A stretch of DNA of 9,161 nucleotides from Acidimicrobiales bacterium (GCA_013044465.1 JABEUL010000065.1:1-9161), one strand, 5' to 3'. Counted from the first letter of the stretch, positions 1 through 5,484 are shown. Numbers and translations: made by a program. The notes: generated from the sequence alone by a model not told the origin.

Positions 1-719
1 CTTCTAGAGTGGCAGGATACAAAACGTGGCTGGAGTTTGAGAGAAATGTCAAAAAAGGAGAATCTGCCATTTGGATTTTGGCACCTATCTTCAAAAAAGG
101 GGCGCAACCTAACGGAAAACTTTGTGACTCTTTTGGCGGCCATGCACAGGAAGAGCACCTTATTGGTTTTAGAAGTGTTCCGGTGTTTGATATTTCACAA
201 ACCGAGGGTAAAGAGTTGCCTGAAGTTTGCCAGAGGCTTGTTCAAGAGGGCTTTGATCTCGATCTTCAACTTTTTAAAGAGGCAGCTAATTTTATCGGCT
301 TTTATGTTGAAGAAATATCAATCGGAGATGGCTCTAACGGTGACTGCACTCATGCAATAAAAAGGATAAGAATCGAGGAAAGTAACTCTTCGGCACAAAA
401 ATGCAAAACTATGGCCCATGAATTAACTCATGCAATTTTGCATGAAAACTTTCACGATAGAGCCTTGGCGGAACTAGAGGCGGAGTCAGCGGCATTTTTA
501 ATTTGCAACGAGATAGGGATAGATTCATCTACGTATAGCTTCGGATACCTGGCGACTTGGGCCGGGGGGCATGAAAATGCGTCAATACTAATCAAGAGTT
601 CAGCAAACAGAATAAGAGATGCCGCCACAAAGATTTTAGAGATTATGAATAAGGACTCCAAAGACAGTGTGAATGAGTCCTGGAGTGAGTGTCAAGCTGA
701 ATGTTTCAAAGCTGCCTAG
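1..719 (+). CDS. ArdC-like antirestriction/metallopeptidase protein, 5'-partial
   Basis: The frame is open to the left window edge (first full codon at 3). The conserved block VAGYKTWLEFERNVKKGE, which in this family lies after about 50-70 residues of an ArdC-type ssDNA-binding domain, begins at once, so the true start is outside and the GTG at 9 is an internal Val. Numbering from that GTG, residues 1-65 finish the ArdC-like domain (ILAP near 23-26, VFDISQT near 59-65). A zincin domain follows with HELTH at 137-141 and a candidate third ligand in the acidic LAELEAESAAF stretch (153-163). The layout fits actinobacterial ArdC-N plus ImmA/IrrE-type peptidase proteins. Plasmid ArdC protects incoming ssDNA from restriction; the chromosomal role is uncertain. 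It is the leftmost gene of an accessory cluster. A short extension after residue 214 (EIMN) is poorly conserved in character. Confidence 0.85.
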   Translation, partial: SRVAGYKTWLEFERNVKKGESAIWILAPIFKKGAQPNGKLCDSFGGHAQEEHLIGFRSVPVFDISQTEGKELPEVCQRLVQEGFDLDLQLFKEAANFIGFYVEEISIGDGSNGDCTHAIKRIRIEESNSSAQKCKTMAHELTHAILHENFHDRALAELEAESAAFLICNEIGIDSSTYSFGYLATWAGGHENASILIKSSANRIRDAATKILEIMNKDSKDSVNESWSECQAECFKAA

Positions 720-740
720 AAAGAAGAAGGCGGGTCCTTT

Positions 741-758
741 CTAAAAATTCGTTTTTAG
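741..758 (+). other. AT-rich hairpin with TTCG loop after the ArdC-like gene
   Basis: CTAAAAA-TTCG-TTTTTAG is a perfect 7-bp inverted repeat around a stable-type tetraloop, 21 bases after the stop codon of the ArdC-like gene. The T-run lies in the 3' arm rather than after a GC-rich stem, so it is at best a weak bidirectional terminator. A second imperfect hairpin (GGCCAG / CTGGTC, about 763-780) follows. Confidence 0.35.
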
Positions 759-812
759 CGGTGGCCAGAAACCTCCTGGTCCAACTTGGCAATTTTTGCT
801 ATCGTGGCGCAT

Positions 813-1056
813 ATGGAGATAGATGAGCGTGAATTACTCAATCGATGCAGTCAAGTTATCGAAGCCGTACGCAGGGGAGAATTAGTAGTCCTGACTGTGT
901 GTGGTGAAGCGCTTGCTGATATTGTGCCTCATGGAGAACGTCCCCGTTGGTTTGCCAGGAGAGTACTTGAAAAGAGAGCTTGTAGTTAGAGCCGCGGACG
1001 CAGAGCTAGGCAAAGTTCTAGATAATCTGGCTGGACATTGTTTGGACGAGTTATGA
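813..1056 (+). pseudogene. Phd/YefM-type antitoxin, frameshifted
   Basis: From ATG 813 the frame encodes MEIDERELLNRCSQVIEAV...VADIVPHGERPRW-like sequence typical of Phd/YefM antitoxins (DNA-binding N-terminal half). After the Trp codon at 948 the frame runs to an unrelated tail and a stop at 987-989. One base out of register, from about 954, the sequence reads LPGEYLKRELVVRAADAELG, then a tail ending LAGHCLDEL and stopping at 1054-1056. That is a natural-looking C-terminus for the family, and its stop overlaps the toxin ATG as ATGA. The simplest explanation is one extra T in the TTT at 951-953. The C-terminal toxin-neutralising half is therefore lost from the product, unless this is a sequencing error. 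The TTG at 786 and GTG at 804 are possible alternative starts; ATG 813 fits the family best. Confidence 0.75.
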
Positions 1057-1394
1057 ACTCTGAACCCGCCGGACTTGCGGATACTTCAGTATTCATAACT
1101 GGTGAAGTTGCACGACCTCTGGTTGATTTGCCGGACCGCATTAGGGTTTCTGCTGTCACAATAGGAGAGTTAGAATTGGACGCTTTGACTTGCGCAGATC
1201 CGGCCTCCCACTCTCGCCGGGGTGACATATTGGCTTCTGCCAGGACTGCACAGCCTGTTTCGATCAGCGAATCAATAATGGGAGGTTGGGCTTGGTTAGT
1301 TGTAGATTGTCACGCCGCTGGCCTTCGTCGAATAGTAAAACTCACTGATTCATTGTTAGCGTTCAAGTATCTTCAAATGGCAAAATTCCTGTAA
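1053..1394 (+). pseudogene. PIN-domain (VapC-type) toxin, truncated/frameshifted C-terminus
   Basis: ATG 1053 overlaps the stop of the restored antitoxin frame by 4 bases, the usual VapBC coupling. The protein carries a PIN ribonuclease fold signature: GLADTSVFI with Asp10, VTIGELEL with Glu39 and VKLTDSLLA with Asp99 (numbered from ATG 1053). After LLA the frame degenerates into FKYLQMAKFL and stops. Family members instead continue for about 25 residues with a strand such as GLPVVTQD that carries the last acidic residue. A related string, NGKIPVKDQI, can be read in another frame from 1376, so a small deletion or insertion broke the end. The remaining product of about 113 residues lacks the final catalytic region and is probably inactive. 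This would explain why the frameshifted antitoxin is tolerated. It runs straight into a recombinase remnant. Confidence 0.75.
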
Positions 1395-1408
1395 AGGACC
1401 AAATTCCC

Positions 1409-1718
1409 AGCAGAAGCCACACTTGCTTGGATCCGAAACCAATCAATGACCTTATTGTTGCCTGCCAAACAGGACGTACCATCAAAGAACTCGCTGTTCA
1501 GTTCCAAATCCACCGTACAAACGTGCTTAAGCGACGCGGGTTCCAAGGTGAAACCGTCCGCTCACCCCAGAACAGATGGAACTCGTAATTCAGGCCCTCG
1601 GGCCGGAAGCTCTTAAGGGATGATTGGCGACTTACTTGGTATGGAAATAACTGCAAGCTGGCATACCCTGAGAAGAGAAGGACTCGAAATACGGGACCAT
1701 CATTAGAGGCAACGTTAG
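1409..1718 (+). pseudogene. Degraded C-terminal HTH segment of a serine-recombinase-like protein
   Basis: No long open frame covers this stretch, but three frames read in succession rebuild a double helix-turn-helix tail of a resolvase-type recombinase. From about 1409 to 1560 (codons in phase with 1451) the reading includes LIVACQTGRTIKELAVQF followed by QIHRTNVLKRRGF. From 1561 to 1620 (one base shift) it is LTPEQMELVIQALGPEALKG. From 1620 to 1718 (another shift) it is MIGDLLGMEI, TASWHTLRREGLEIRDHH, then an in-frame TAG, RQR and TAG. The combination of HRTxV, LTPEQ, IGxLLG and GxxxRD matches the order in actinobacterial recombinase tails. No catalytic domain is present; upstream is the broken toxin, so a deletion probably joined them. 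Two frameshifts plus an internal stop make it a dead fragment. Confidence 0.6.
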
Positions 1719-1891
1719 AAGTATGGAAGTTTGAATTGTCCAAACCGTAGGATTAAAAGCGTTAATTCTTCGGCGGTTGGGCCATAGTGTGCGTTTTAGA
1801 CCATTTATAAGCATCAAGCATTAACATCGCATGACACCAAATCGAGTGTCAACAATCTGGGTTACCTCGTTTCGAATGCTAATAGTTGAAG

Positions 1892-1910
1892 GCTGGGCGA
1901 ATCGCCCAGC
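1892..1910. repeat. Perfect GC-rich inverted repeat in intergenic DNA
   Basis: GCTGGGCG-AAT-CGCCCAGC is an 8-bp perfect stem with a 3-base loop. No T-run follows on either strand, so it is not a standard intrinsic terminator. The stretch 1719-1991 around it holds no gene that I can recognise; it also contains a weaker hairpin (TGACAC 1832-1837 with GTGTCA 1846-1851). Confidence 0.5.
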
Positions 1911-1966
1911 AGATAAGTTGCCAACGCTATCCAGGTTTGCTCTACGGGATTCATGACCCACAGTTG

Positions 1967-1985
1967 GTATCACGCGTGATACACT
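1967..1985 (+). promoter_or_regulatory. Palindromic operator and -10 box of the intact Phd/VapC operon
   Basis: GTATCACGCGTGATAC at 1967-1982 is a perfect 16-bp palindrome ending 9 bases before the ATG at 1992. It overlaps a TACACT box (1980-1985) placed 6 bases before the ATG. There is no Shine-Dalgarno sequence, so the transcript may be leaderless and start at or next to the ATG. Phd-type antitoxins repress their own operons through such palindromes, so this is the likely autoregulatory operator (inference). Confidence 0.65.
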
Positions 1986-1991
1986 AGCTGC

Positions 1992-2228
1992 ATGACCGAG
2001 ATATCAATTCGCGAACTTCGTAATCACGGTGGCGAAATAGTTGATCGAGTTGCGCACGGCGAGCGCCTTACTGTTACTCGGGATGGTAAACCAGTAGCGC
2101 AACTTCTTCCACTGGAACGCCAACCACTGTCCGTTTTGGCTCTAAAGCGGCGTTGGTCGAAGTTGCCACCGATAGATCCCAATTCACTTCGCCGTGATAT
2201 CGATGCTGTGATTGACCAAGAACTTTAA
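1992..2228 (+). CDS. Phd/YefM-family antitoxin
   Basis: A 78-residue protein with the classical Phd/YefM N-terminal fold: MTEISIRELRNHGGEIVDRV, then HGERLTVTRDGKPVAQLLPL (residues 22-41), which forms the dimeric DNA-binding half. The C-terminal half (RRWSKLPPIDPNSLRRDIDAV) is a short amphipathic region expected to wrap the toxin and block its active site. Start ATG 1992 follows a palindrome and a leaderless-type -10 box. The stop TAA overlaps the toxin ATG (TAATG), giving translational coupling. It partners the PIN toxin next to it and should also repress the operon. Length is normal, with no sign of damage, in contrast to the related broken pair upstream. Confidence 0.9.
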   Translation: MTEISIRELRNHGGEIVDRVAHGERLTVTRDGKPVAQLLPLERQPLSVLALKRRWSKLPPIDPNSLRRDIDAVIDQEL

Positions 2229-2659
2229 TGACAGCTGACCGATCCCAGCGGGGCATCCTCGACACGAGTACAGTGATTCTCCTCGAGCGACTCACTGACA
2301 TCTTCTCCCTCCCAAAAGAACCTGTTATCACGGTGGTAACGCTTGCTGAGCTTTCCGTCGGACCGCTCGTTGCTGCCACTCCAAGCGAGCAAGCGACAAG
2401 ACAACTTCGTCTCCAGCAAGTTGAAGTTGACTTTGATCCACTGCCGTTCGATGCCGCCGCTGCGCGGGCCTTCGGTCGAGTTGCGGCATCGTTACACCGT
2501 ACAGGGCGCAAGACTCGAGCTCGAGCTTATGACGTGATGATAGCTTCTATCGCAGTATCTAACGACCTCCCGCTCTACACATGCAACCCGTCAGATTTTG
2601 AGTATATAGATGATCTTGATCTGCGACCAGTGTCACATCCTGATATAAAGCGAATTTAA
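2228..2659 (+). CDS. vapC: PIN-domain ribonuclease toxin (VapC family)
   Basis: A 143-residue PIN-domain protein. The acidic residues that bind Mg2+/Mn2+ are visible: Asp12 in GILDTSTVILL, Glu41 in VVTLAELSVG, Asp102 in ARAYDVMIASIA, and Asp123 in CNPSDFEYI near the end, the position where VapC toxins carry the fourth acid. Length is in the usual 125-145 range. VapC toxins are endoribonucleases that cleave tRNA or rRNA when freed from the antitoxin; the specific target here cannot be read from sequence. It is coupled by a one-base overlap to the Phd-type antitoxin upstream. The pair looks visibly more GC-rich than the metabolic genes in the right half of the window, in keeping with horizontal transfer. 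No frameshift or missing catalytic residue was seen, so the module should be functional. Confidence 0.92.
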   Translation: MTADRSQRGILDTSTVILLERLTDIFSLPKEPVITVVTLAELSVGPLVAATPSEQATRQLRLQQVEVDFDPLPFDAAAARAFGRVAASLHRTGRKTRARAYDVMIASIAVSNDLPLYTCNPSDFEYIDDLDLRPVSHPDIKRI

Positions 2660-2660
2660 A

Positions 2661-2834
2661 ACTCCTCACGATGAAGAACTCTCAGAAGTAGAGCATCTGG
2701 AAAGTTGGAAGTCCAGCAATACTTGGTGGACCTTGTGGGACAGCTTCCAAACCTTCCACAAGTATGCTTTGAAGGCAAGGATAACTATCGGGGAATTTAG
2801 ATCGAATCCCAGAGTAACTCGAATACTCTTTACA
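2661..2834 (+). pseudogene. Possible remnant of a RelE/HigB-type toxin (tentative)
   Basis: The 217-base gap between the PIN toxin and the next gene has no intact ORF, but fragments read in successive frames resemble a RelE/HigB toxin in the right order and at roughly the right spacing. They are DEELSEVEHLE (from 2670), VGSPAILGGP (ending 2733, compare GPxLGRP) and FRSNPRVTRILF (ending about 2831, compare ELRxxxxxxRILF). The matches are short and need frame changes, so this could be chance. An inverted repeat, CTTGTGG 2732-2738 with CCACAAG 2756-2762, lies inside. Confidence 0.22.
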
Positions 2835-2863
2835 ATATAATCCCCCATCCGACAATATTTAAG

Positions 2864-2869
2864 TAGAAT
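2864..2869 (+). promoter_or_regulatory. -10 box for a leaderless transcript of the nucleotidyltransferase module
   Basis: TAGAAT ends 7 bases before the ATG at 2877, and no Shine-Dalgarno sequence lies between. Transcription would start at or within a base of the ATG. The same TAGAAT-N7-ATG spacing occurs at moaC. No convincing -35 hexamer is visible. Confidence 0.5.
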
Positions 2870-2876
2870 TTAATAT

Positions 2877-3218
2877 ATGTTAATTGCGCGTAGTGAAACA
2901 CTTGGACCGGCAGCTCGCCCGGTCGCGATTCCTGAAGATCTAGAATATGCAAGAACGGTAAAGGCCTCAGGTAAAATCGAACTTCCATTCCATATTAAAT
3001 GGAGCGGTACAACATTGATTTACGATTTAGACAATCGCGTTGAGCGCGCTCGCGTATACGAGCAGGTATTGCGAGAGGGAACTGAAGAAGATATTCGTTA
3101 TTACATAGAAATCGATAAACTACTTGATCTCTGGAATGACTTAGTATTACCTATAGCAGTTCGCAAGGCTTGGATGGATTGGCTTGGACGGCATAAAATA
3201 TCAGGTTTCACTTGCTAA
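2877..3218 (+). CDS. Conserved small protein, putative antitoxin/partner of the adjacent nucleotidyltransferase
   Basis: A 113-residue soluble protein of no domain that I can name. It contains ELPFHIKWSG, then IYDLDNRVERARVYEQVLREGT (about residues 47-68) and LLDLWNDLVLPIAVRKAWMDWL (about 82-103). I recall this pattern from actinobacterial genes placed just before AbiEii-type nucleotidyltransferases, though I cannot verify that here. No transmembrane segment or signal peptide is visible; the second half is probably helical. The start ATG 2877 follows a leaderless-type promoter. The stop overlaps the TTG start of the next gene by 7 bases, so both are made from one message with coupled translation, the arrangement of an antitoxin-first TA operon. 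It has no similarity that I can see to AbiEi or to a winged-helix antitoxin. The antitoxin role is inferred only from context. Confidence 0.75.
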   Translation: MLIARSETLGPAARPVAIPEDLEYARTVKASGKIELPFHIKWSGTTLIYDLDNRVERARVYEQVLREGTEEDIRYYIEIDKLLDLWNDLVLPIAVRKAWMDWLGRHKISGFTC

Positions 3219-3853
3219 GTTCATTCCAAGAATATGTTGCGAAGATCATCTCTACCCTCGATGAGGCAAAAGAATTTGCTCTTGCTGGTGGCGCAGCGCT
3301 CATACTGCGAGGCGATGTCGAAAGATTAACAAGAGATCTAGATTTCTTCGGGATATCAACTAGCAACGTCGATCAGCTAGTGACGGCTGCAATCAAAGCG
3401 CTGCACGACTCAGGATTGGAAGTAGAAATTATCCAAATGAACCATGGATTCGGACGTCTAGAAGTCAAGCGTGGCAACGATCGAGTGGAAATCGACATTG
3501 CTAATGATGCACGACTATTCCCTCTGGAACAATATAATTTGCTGCCGACTCTTTCTGGGAAAGAGCTTGCAGTAGATAAAGTATTGGCAATATTTGGTCG
3601 TGCTGAACCTCGTGACTTCATTGATCTCTTTTCAATCGAATCTAAGTATGGATTAGGGAACCTTTGCAGGCTGGCAATAGAGAAGGATCCAAAATTCTCG
3701 TTTGAGGTATTTGGCGAAATGCTGTCAAGTTTCAGTAGATTTCCTCGCCGAGAATTCGATTTAGATGACTCTAACTTTGAGTTACTACGTGATCGTGTCA
3801 ATACCTGGCGAGAGCTCATCATAAGTCCACACTTCATGAACACAATTGATTAA
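3212..3853 (+). CDS. AbiEii/AbiGii (MenT-like) nucleotidyltransferase toxin-family protein
   Basis: A 213-residue protein of the DUF1814/AbiEii nucleotidyltransferase family. Seen are GGAALILRG (26-34), the metal-binding TRDLDFF (Asp42 and Asp44), a third acidic residue Asp95 in RVEIDIAND, and a second conserved block with Lys123 (LAVDKVLAIF) and PRDFIDLF (133-140). Family members in M. tuberculosis (MenT) add nucleotides to the tRNA 3' end, and AbiEii of phage-abortive systems is a GTP-preferring nucleotidyltransferase; the substrate here is unknown. The start must lie after the stop at 3194-3196 in this frame. TTG 3212 is the first usable start codon and overlaps the upstream gene, supporting coupling. 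Length is at the short end of the family. It is the last gene before the tRNA-Ala, separated by about 160 bases without a gene. Confidence 0.88.
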   Translation: MLSSFQEYVAKIISTLDEAKEFALAGGAALILRGDVERLTRDLDFFGISTSNVDQLVTAAIKALHDSGLEVEIIQMNHGFGRLEVKRGNDRVEIDIANDARLFPLEQYNLLPTLSGKELAVDKVLAIFGRAEPRDFIDLFSIESKYGLGNLCRLAIEKDPKFSFEVFGEMLSSFSRFPRREFDLDDSNFELLRDRVNTWRELIISPHFMNTID

Positions 3854-3931
3854 AGAATCTCAAGTACTGGATAGTTGAAATGAAAAATCAAATTGGCACA
3901 TTATTGACTTAATAACTATGACGTAGTGACA

Positions 3932-3947
3932 TTGGAGGATCCTCCAA
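3932..3947. repeat. Perfect 16-bp palindrome between the nucleotidyltransferase gene and tRNA-Ala
   Basis: TTGGAGGATCCTCCAA is self-complementary over all 16 bases with no loop, so it is more like a dimeric protein-binding site than a terminator. It lies 69 bases from the tRNA 3' end in the stretch where an island boundary would be expected. Confidence 0.5.
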
Positions 3948-3995
3948 GAAAGCAACAAAATGGCAAATGGTACTTTGAAGCCATTACCAATATCA

Positions 3996-4014
3996 CGTTG
4001 TTGAAGATACAACG
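3996..4014 (-). other. Hairpin immediately downstream of tRNA-Ala
   Basis: CGTTGT (3996-4001) and ACAACG (4009-4014) form a 6-bp stem with a 7-base loop, starting 2 bases beyond the tRNA discriminator base on the transcribed strand. No T-run follows, so it may affect 3' processing of the precursor or be fortuitous. Confidence 0.3.
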
Positions 4015-4016
4015 AG

Positions 4017-4089
4017 TGGAGGTGAGCGGACTCGAACCGCCGACTTCCACGTTGCGAACGTGGCGCTCTACCAGCTGAGCTACACCCCC
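4017..4089 (-). tRNA. tRNA-Ala, anticodon CGC
   Basis: A complete 73-base cloverleaf is visible on the - strand. The acceptor stem GGGGGTG pairs with CACCTCC, with the alanine identity pair G3-U70. The D arm is GCTC-AGCTGGTA-GAGC, the anticodon arm CCACG-TTCGCAA-CGTGG (anticodon CGC, reading GCG codons), and the T arm GGCGG-TTCGAGT-CCGCT. The discriminator base is A. CCA is not encoded (the next bases are CTC), so it must be added after transcription. It lies 61 bases after the SepX/GlpR gene on the same strand, and its 3' end faces the accessory region. Confidence 0.97.
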
Positions 4090-4150
4090 GGAAATAAACC
4101 CGGTATTAAATGATTCTAGGGTAATCTATGACCGACTAGGTCCTAGATGC

Positions 4151-4750
4151 TCAGTTAGCTTTGCTTCTTCCAACTACCACAACTGAAGGCGTAATGGGCC
4201 TGGTAGGTACAGCCGGGGTTTGCAAGAAAGTAAGTTTCTGCTTTTTCTCAAGGTCTAAGGCTGTGACATATCTCAAGGTTGCAACATATGCAAAAACCAA
4301 AAGGGCAGTGAGAACAGTAATTACCCATAAAAGCTCTAGGGATGGAATCATGCCGAGTAATCCAGTTAGTACACAAGTAAATGCCAATATTAGAAGTACA
4401 AATCTGCGTCTTTGAAGGGTAAGTAAATGACTTTCGCTAACTGGAGGAGGTGATATTGGTCTTTTTGGGACATTCGATGTACTGGATAAAAGATCATTGG
4501 ATGCACCCTGGTACTTTCCAGTGAAGTTCACATGAGAAGTATCTGCCCCAACTACCGCGTTCCTAGACATGGTTCTAACCCTAACAGAACTGCGAGATCC
4601 GTACTTAGTGCGGTCAAGACCATTTAGCGAGCGGTGAAAATGTCCAATGGATCCACCCGATCTGCGATCTAATTCTTCCTTAATGAAGCGGAGAGCGGTT
4701 GGTCCAAAAACTAGTACCCATGCGATTACCAGTAGACCAATTACTGTCAT
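4151..4750 (-). CDS. sepX: SepX/GlpR-type divisome membrane protein
   Basis: About 199 residues from ATG 4750. An N-terminal transmembrane segment (about 2-20) is followed by a basic region and the motif SIGHFHRSLNGLDRT (34-48), which resembles the SIxxFHRQLxxLxR block of actinobacterial SepX/GlpR proteins. A low-complexity linker (about 60-112) comes next. Then RRRFVLLILAFTCVLTGLLG (about 114-133) and a second hydrophobic segment (about 140-159) form a C-terminal transmembrane pair, ending in a short Pro-rich cytoplasmic tail. In Streptomyces SepX and in Corynebacterium GlpR this protein sits at the divisome, and GlpR is the receptor of the gephyrin-like Glp, whose gene is two genes upstream here. 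ATG 4750 has AAGGAG 13 bases upstream. TTG 4774 would add eight residues but has no spaced ribosome-binding site. Confidence 0.8.
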   Translation of the reverse strand: MTVIGLLVIAWVLVFGPTALRFIKEELDRRSGGSIGHFHRSLNGLDRTKYGSRSSVRVRTMSRNAVVGADTSHVNFTGKYQGASNDLLSSTSNVPKRPISPPPVSESHLLTLQRRRFVLLILAFTCVLTGLLGMIPSLELLWVITVLTALLVFAYVATLRYVTALDLEKKQKLTFLQTPAVPTRPITPSVVVVGRSKAN

Positions 4751-4800
4751 AAGTGCAGTCAAACTCCTTGCCAACCTTTCTTGGAGAACTTAGTCAAGCA

Positions 4801-4827
4801 ATACCCATTAAGTGGTGGATACCCATT
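4801..4827 (-). repeat. Two direct repeats upstream of sepX
   Basis: ATACCCATT occurs at 4801-4809 and 4819-4827 (AATGGGTAT on the coding strand), spaced 18 bases centre to centre, about 50-75 bases before the sepX start. A small hairpin, GGAGT/ACTCC with an all-T loop, follows at about 4832-4848. It could be a regulator site; no consensus is recognised. Confidence 0.3.
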
Positions 4828-4982
4828 TATCAGGAGTTTTTTACTCCCAAATCCCGAATTTTGCTTAGACATCAGCTGCATTTTTAAAAACCTTAGAAAA
4901 CCATTTCGTTGTAGGTTCGATTTTAATTTCTAACACGTATATTATCCCAACAGCAACGGCTTGCAAAAACCCAGGTAGGCCC

Positions 4983-5471
4983 TTATTTTGACTCGGAAGG
5001 CCTTTTCCAGATTCCAGAACGTCCACCCATCTTCTCCCAAAGTGCCACATCGGAAATTGTCATAGACCGATCAGCAGATTTACACATATCGTAAATCGTT
5101 AGGCATGCAACTGACACAGCTGTCAGAGCTTCCATTTCTACTCCAGTTCGGTCAACGGTCTCTACTCCAGCTTCGACCTCGACAAAGTCATCTCCGAGCG
5201 TGAAATTAATTGAAACTGCCCCGACAAGGAGTGGGTGGCACAATGGTATTAGATCTGCACAGCGCTTGGCTGCTTGAATTGCGGCGATCCTAGCCGCAGC
5301 CAAGACGTCACCTTTTGCTACCGCATTGCTCGCAACCATTGCAGTTGTTTCAGGGAGCATCTTGACCTTTCCTCTGGCAAGTGCCCGCCTGTGGGTAGGG
5401 TCTTTAGGTGTAACGTCGACCATCTGAGCCCGACCAAGAGGGTCAATGTGAGATAAAATGTGGTCTGACAT
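4983..5471 (-). CDS. moaC: Cyclic pyranopterin monophosphate synthase MoaC
   Basis: A 162-residue cytosolic enzyme of the first stage of molybdenum-cofactor synthesis. With MoaA it converts GTP, via 3',8-cyclo-dihydro-GTP, to cyclic pyranopterin monophosphate. Hallmarks are MVDVTPKDPTHRRA (17-30), KGDVLAAARIAAIQAAKRC (53-71), IPLCHPL (75-81), VDRTGVEMEALTAVSVA (106-122), and MCKSADRSM with Asp128 and Lys131, matching the E. coli catalytic numbering. The end is GGRSGIW, and length is standard. The gene follows glp by 98 bases and has its own TAGAAT box 7 bases before the ATG with no Shine-Dalgarno sequence, so it may have a leaderless promoter in addition to any read-through from galU-glp. MoaA, MoaE and MoaD are not in this window. 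Confidence 0.97.
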   Translation of the reverse strand: MSDHILSHIDPLGRAQMVDVTPKDPTHRRALARGKVKMLPETTAMVASNAVAKGDVLAAARIAAIQAAKRCADLIPLCHPLLVGAVSINFTLGDDFVEVEAGVETVDRTGVEMEALTAVSVACLTIYDMCKSADRSMTISDVALWEKMGGRSGIWKRPSESK

Positions 5472-5478
5472 AACTAAT

Positions 5479-5484
5479 ATTCTA
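5479..5484 (-). promoter_or_regulatory. -10 box for a leaderless moaC transcript
   Basis: On the - strand TAGAAT is followed by 7 bases and the moaC ATG, with no ribosome-binding site between. The spacing is identical to that before the gene at 2877. Confidence 0.5.

Noticed and set aside
37..360. 107-codon open frame on the + strand inside the ArdC-like gene
   Set aside because: It is an out-of-frame shadow of a gene with clear domain motifs; its own translation is featureless.
2074..2511. 145-codon open frame on the - strand over the intact antitoxin/PIN toxin genes
   Set aside because: The + strand proteins have family motifs and coupled starts and stops; the antisense product is Arg/Ser-rich shadow sequence.
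3373..3843. 156-codon open frame antisense to the nucleotidyltransferase
   Set aside because: It lies wholly within a gene with intact catalytic motifs, and its Ser/Arg/Asn-rich translation has no domain character.
4017..4060. Duplicate of the tRNA 3' end as an attachment-site repeat within the window
   Set aside because: Scanning 1-4016 by eye for the acceptor/T-arm sequence found no copy; the far junction, if there is one, must be outside the window.
4865..5050. 61-codon open frame on the - strand overlapping the moaC 3' end
   Set aside because: Its first third is the moaC coding sequence in another frame, it has no ribosome-binding site, and the rest does not resemble a family that I know.
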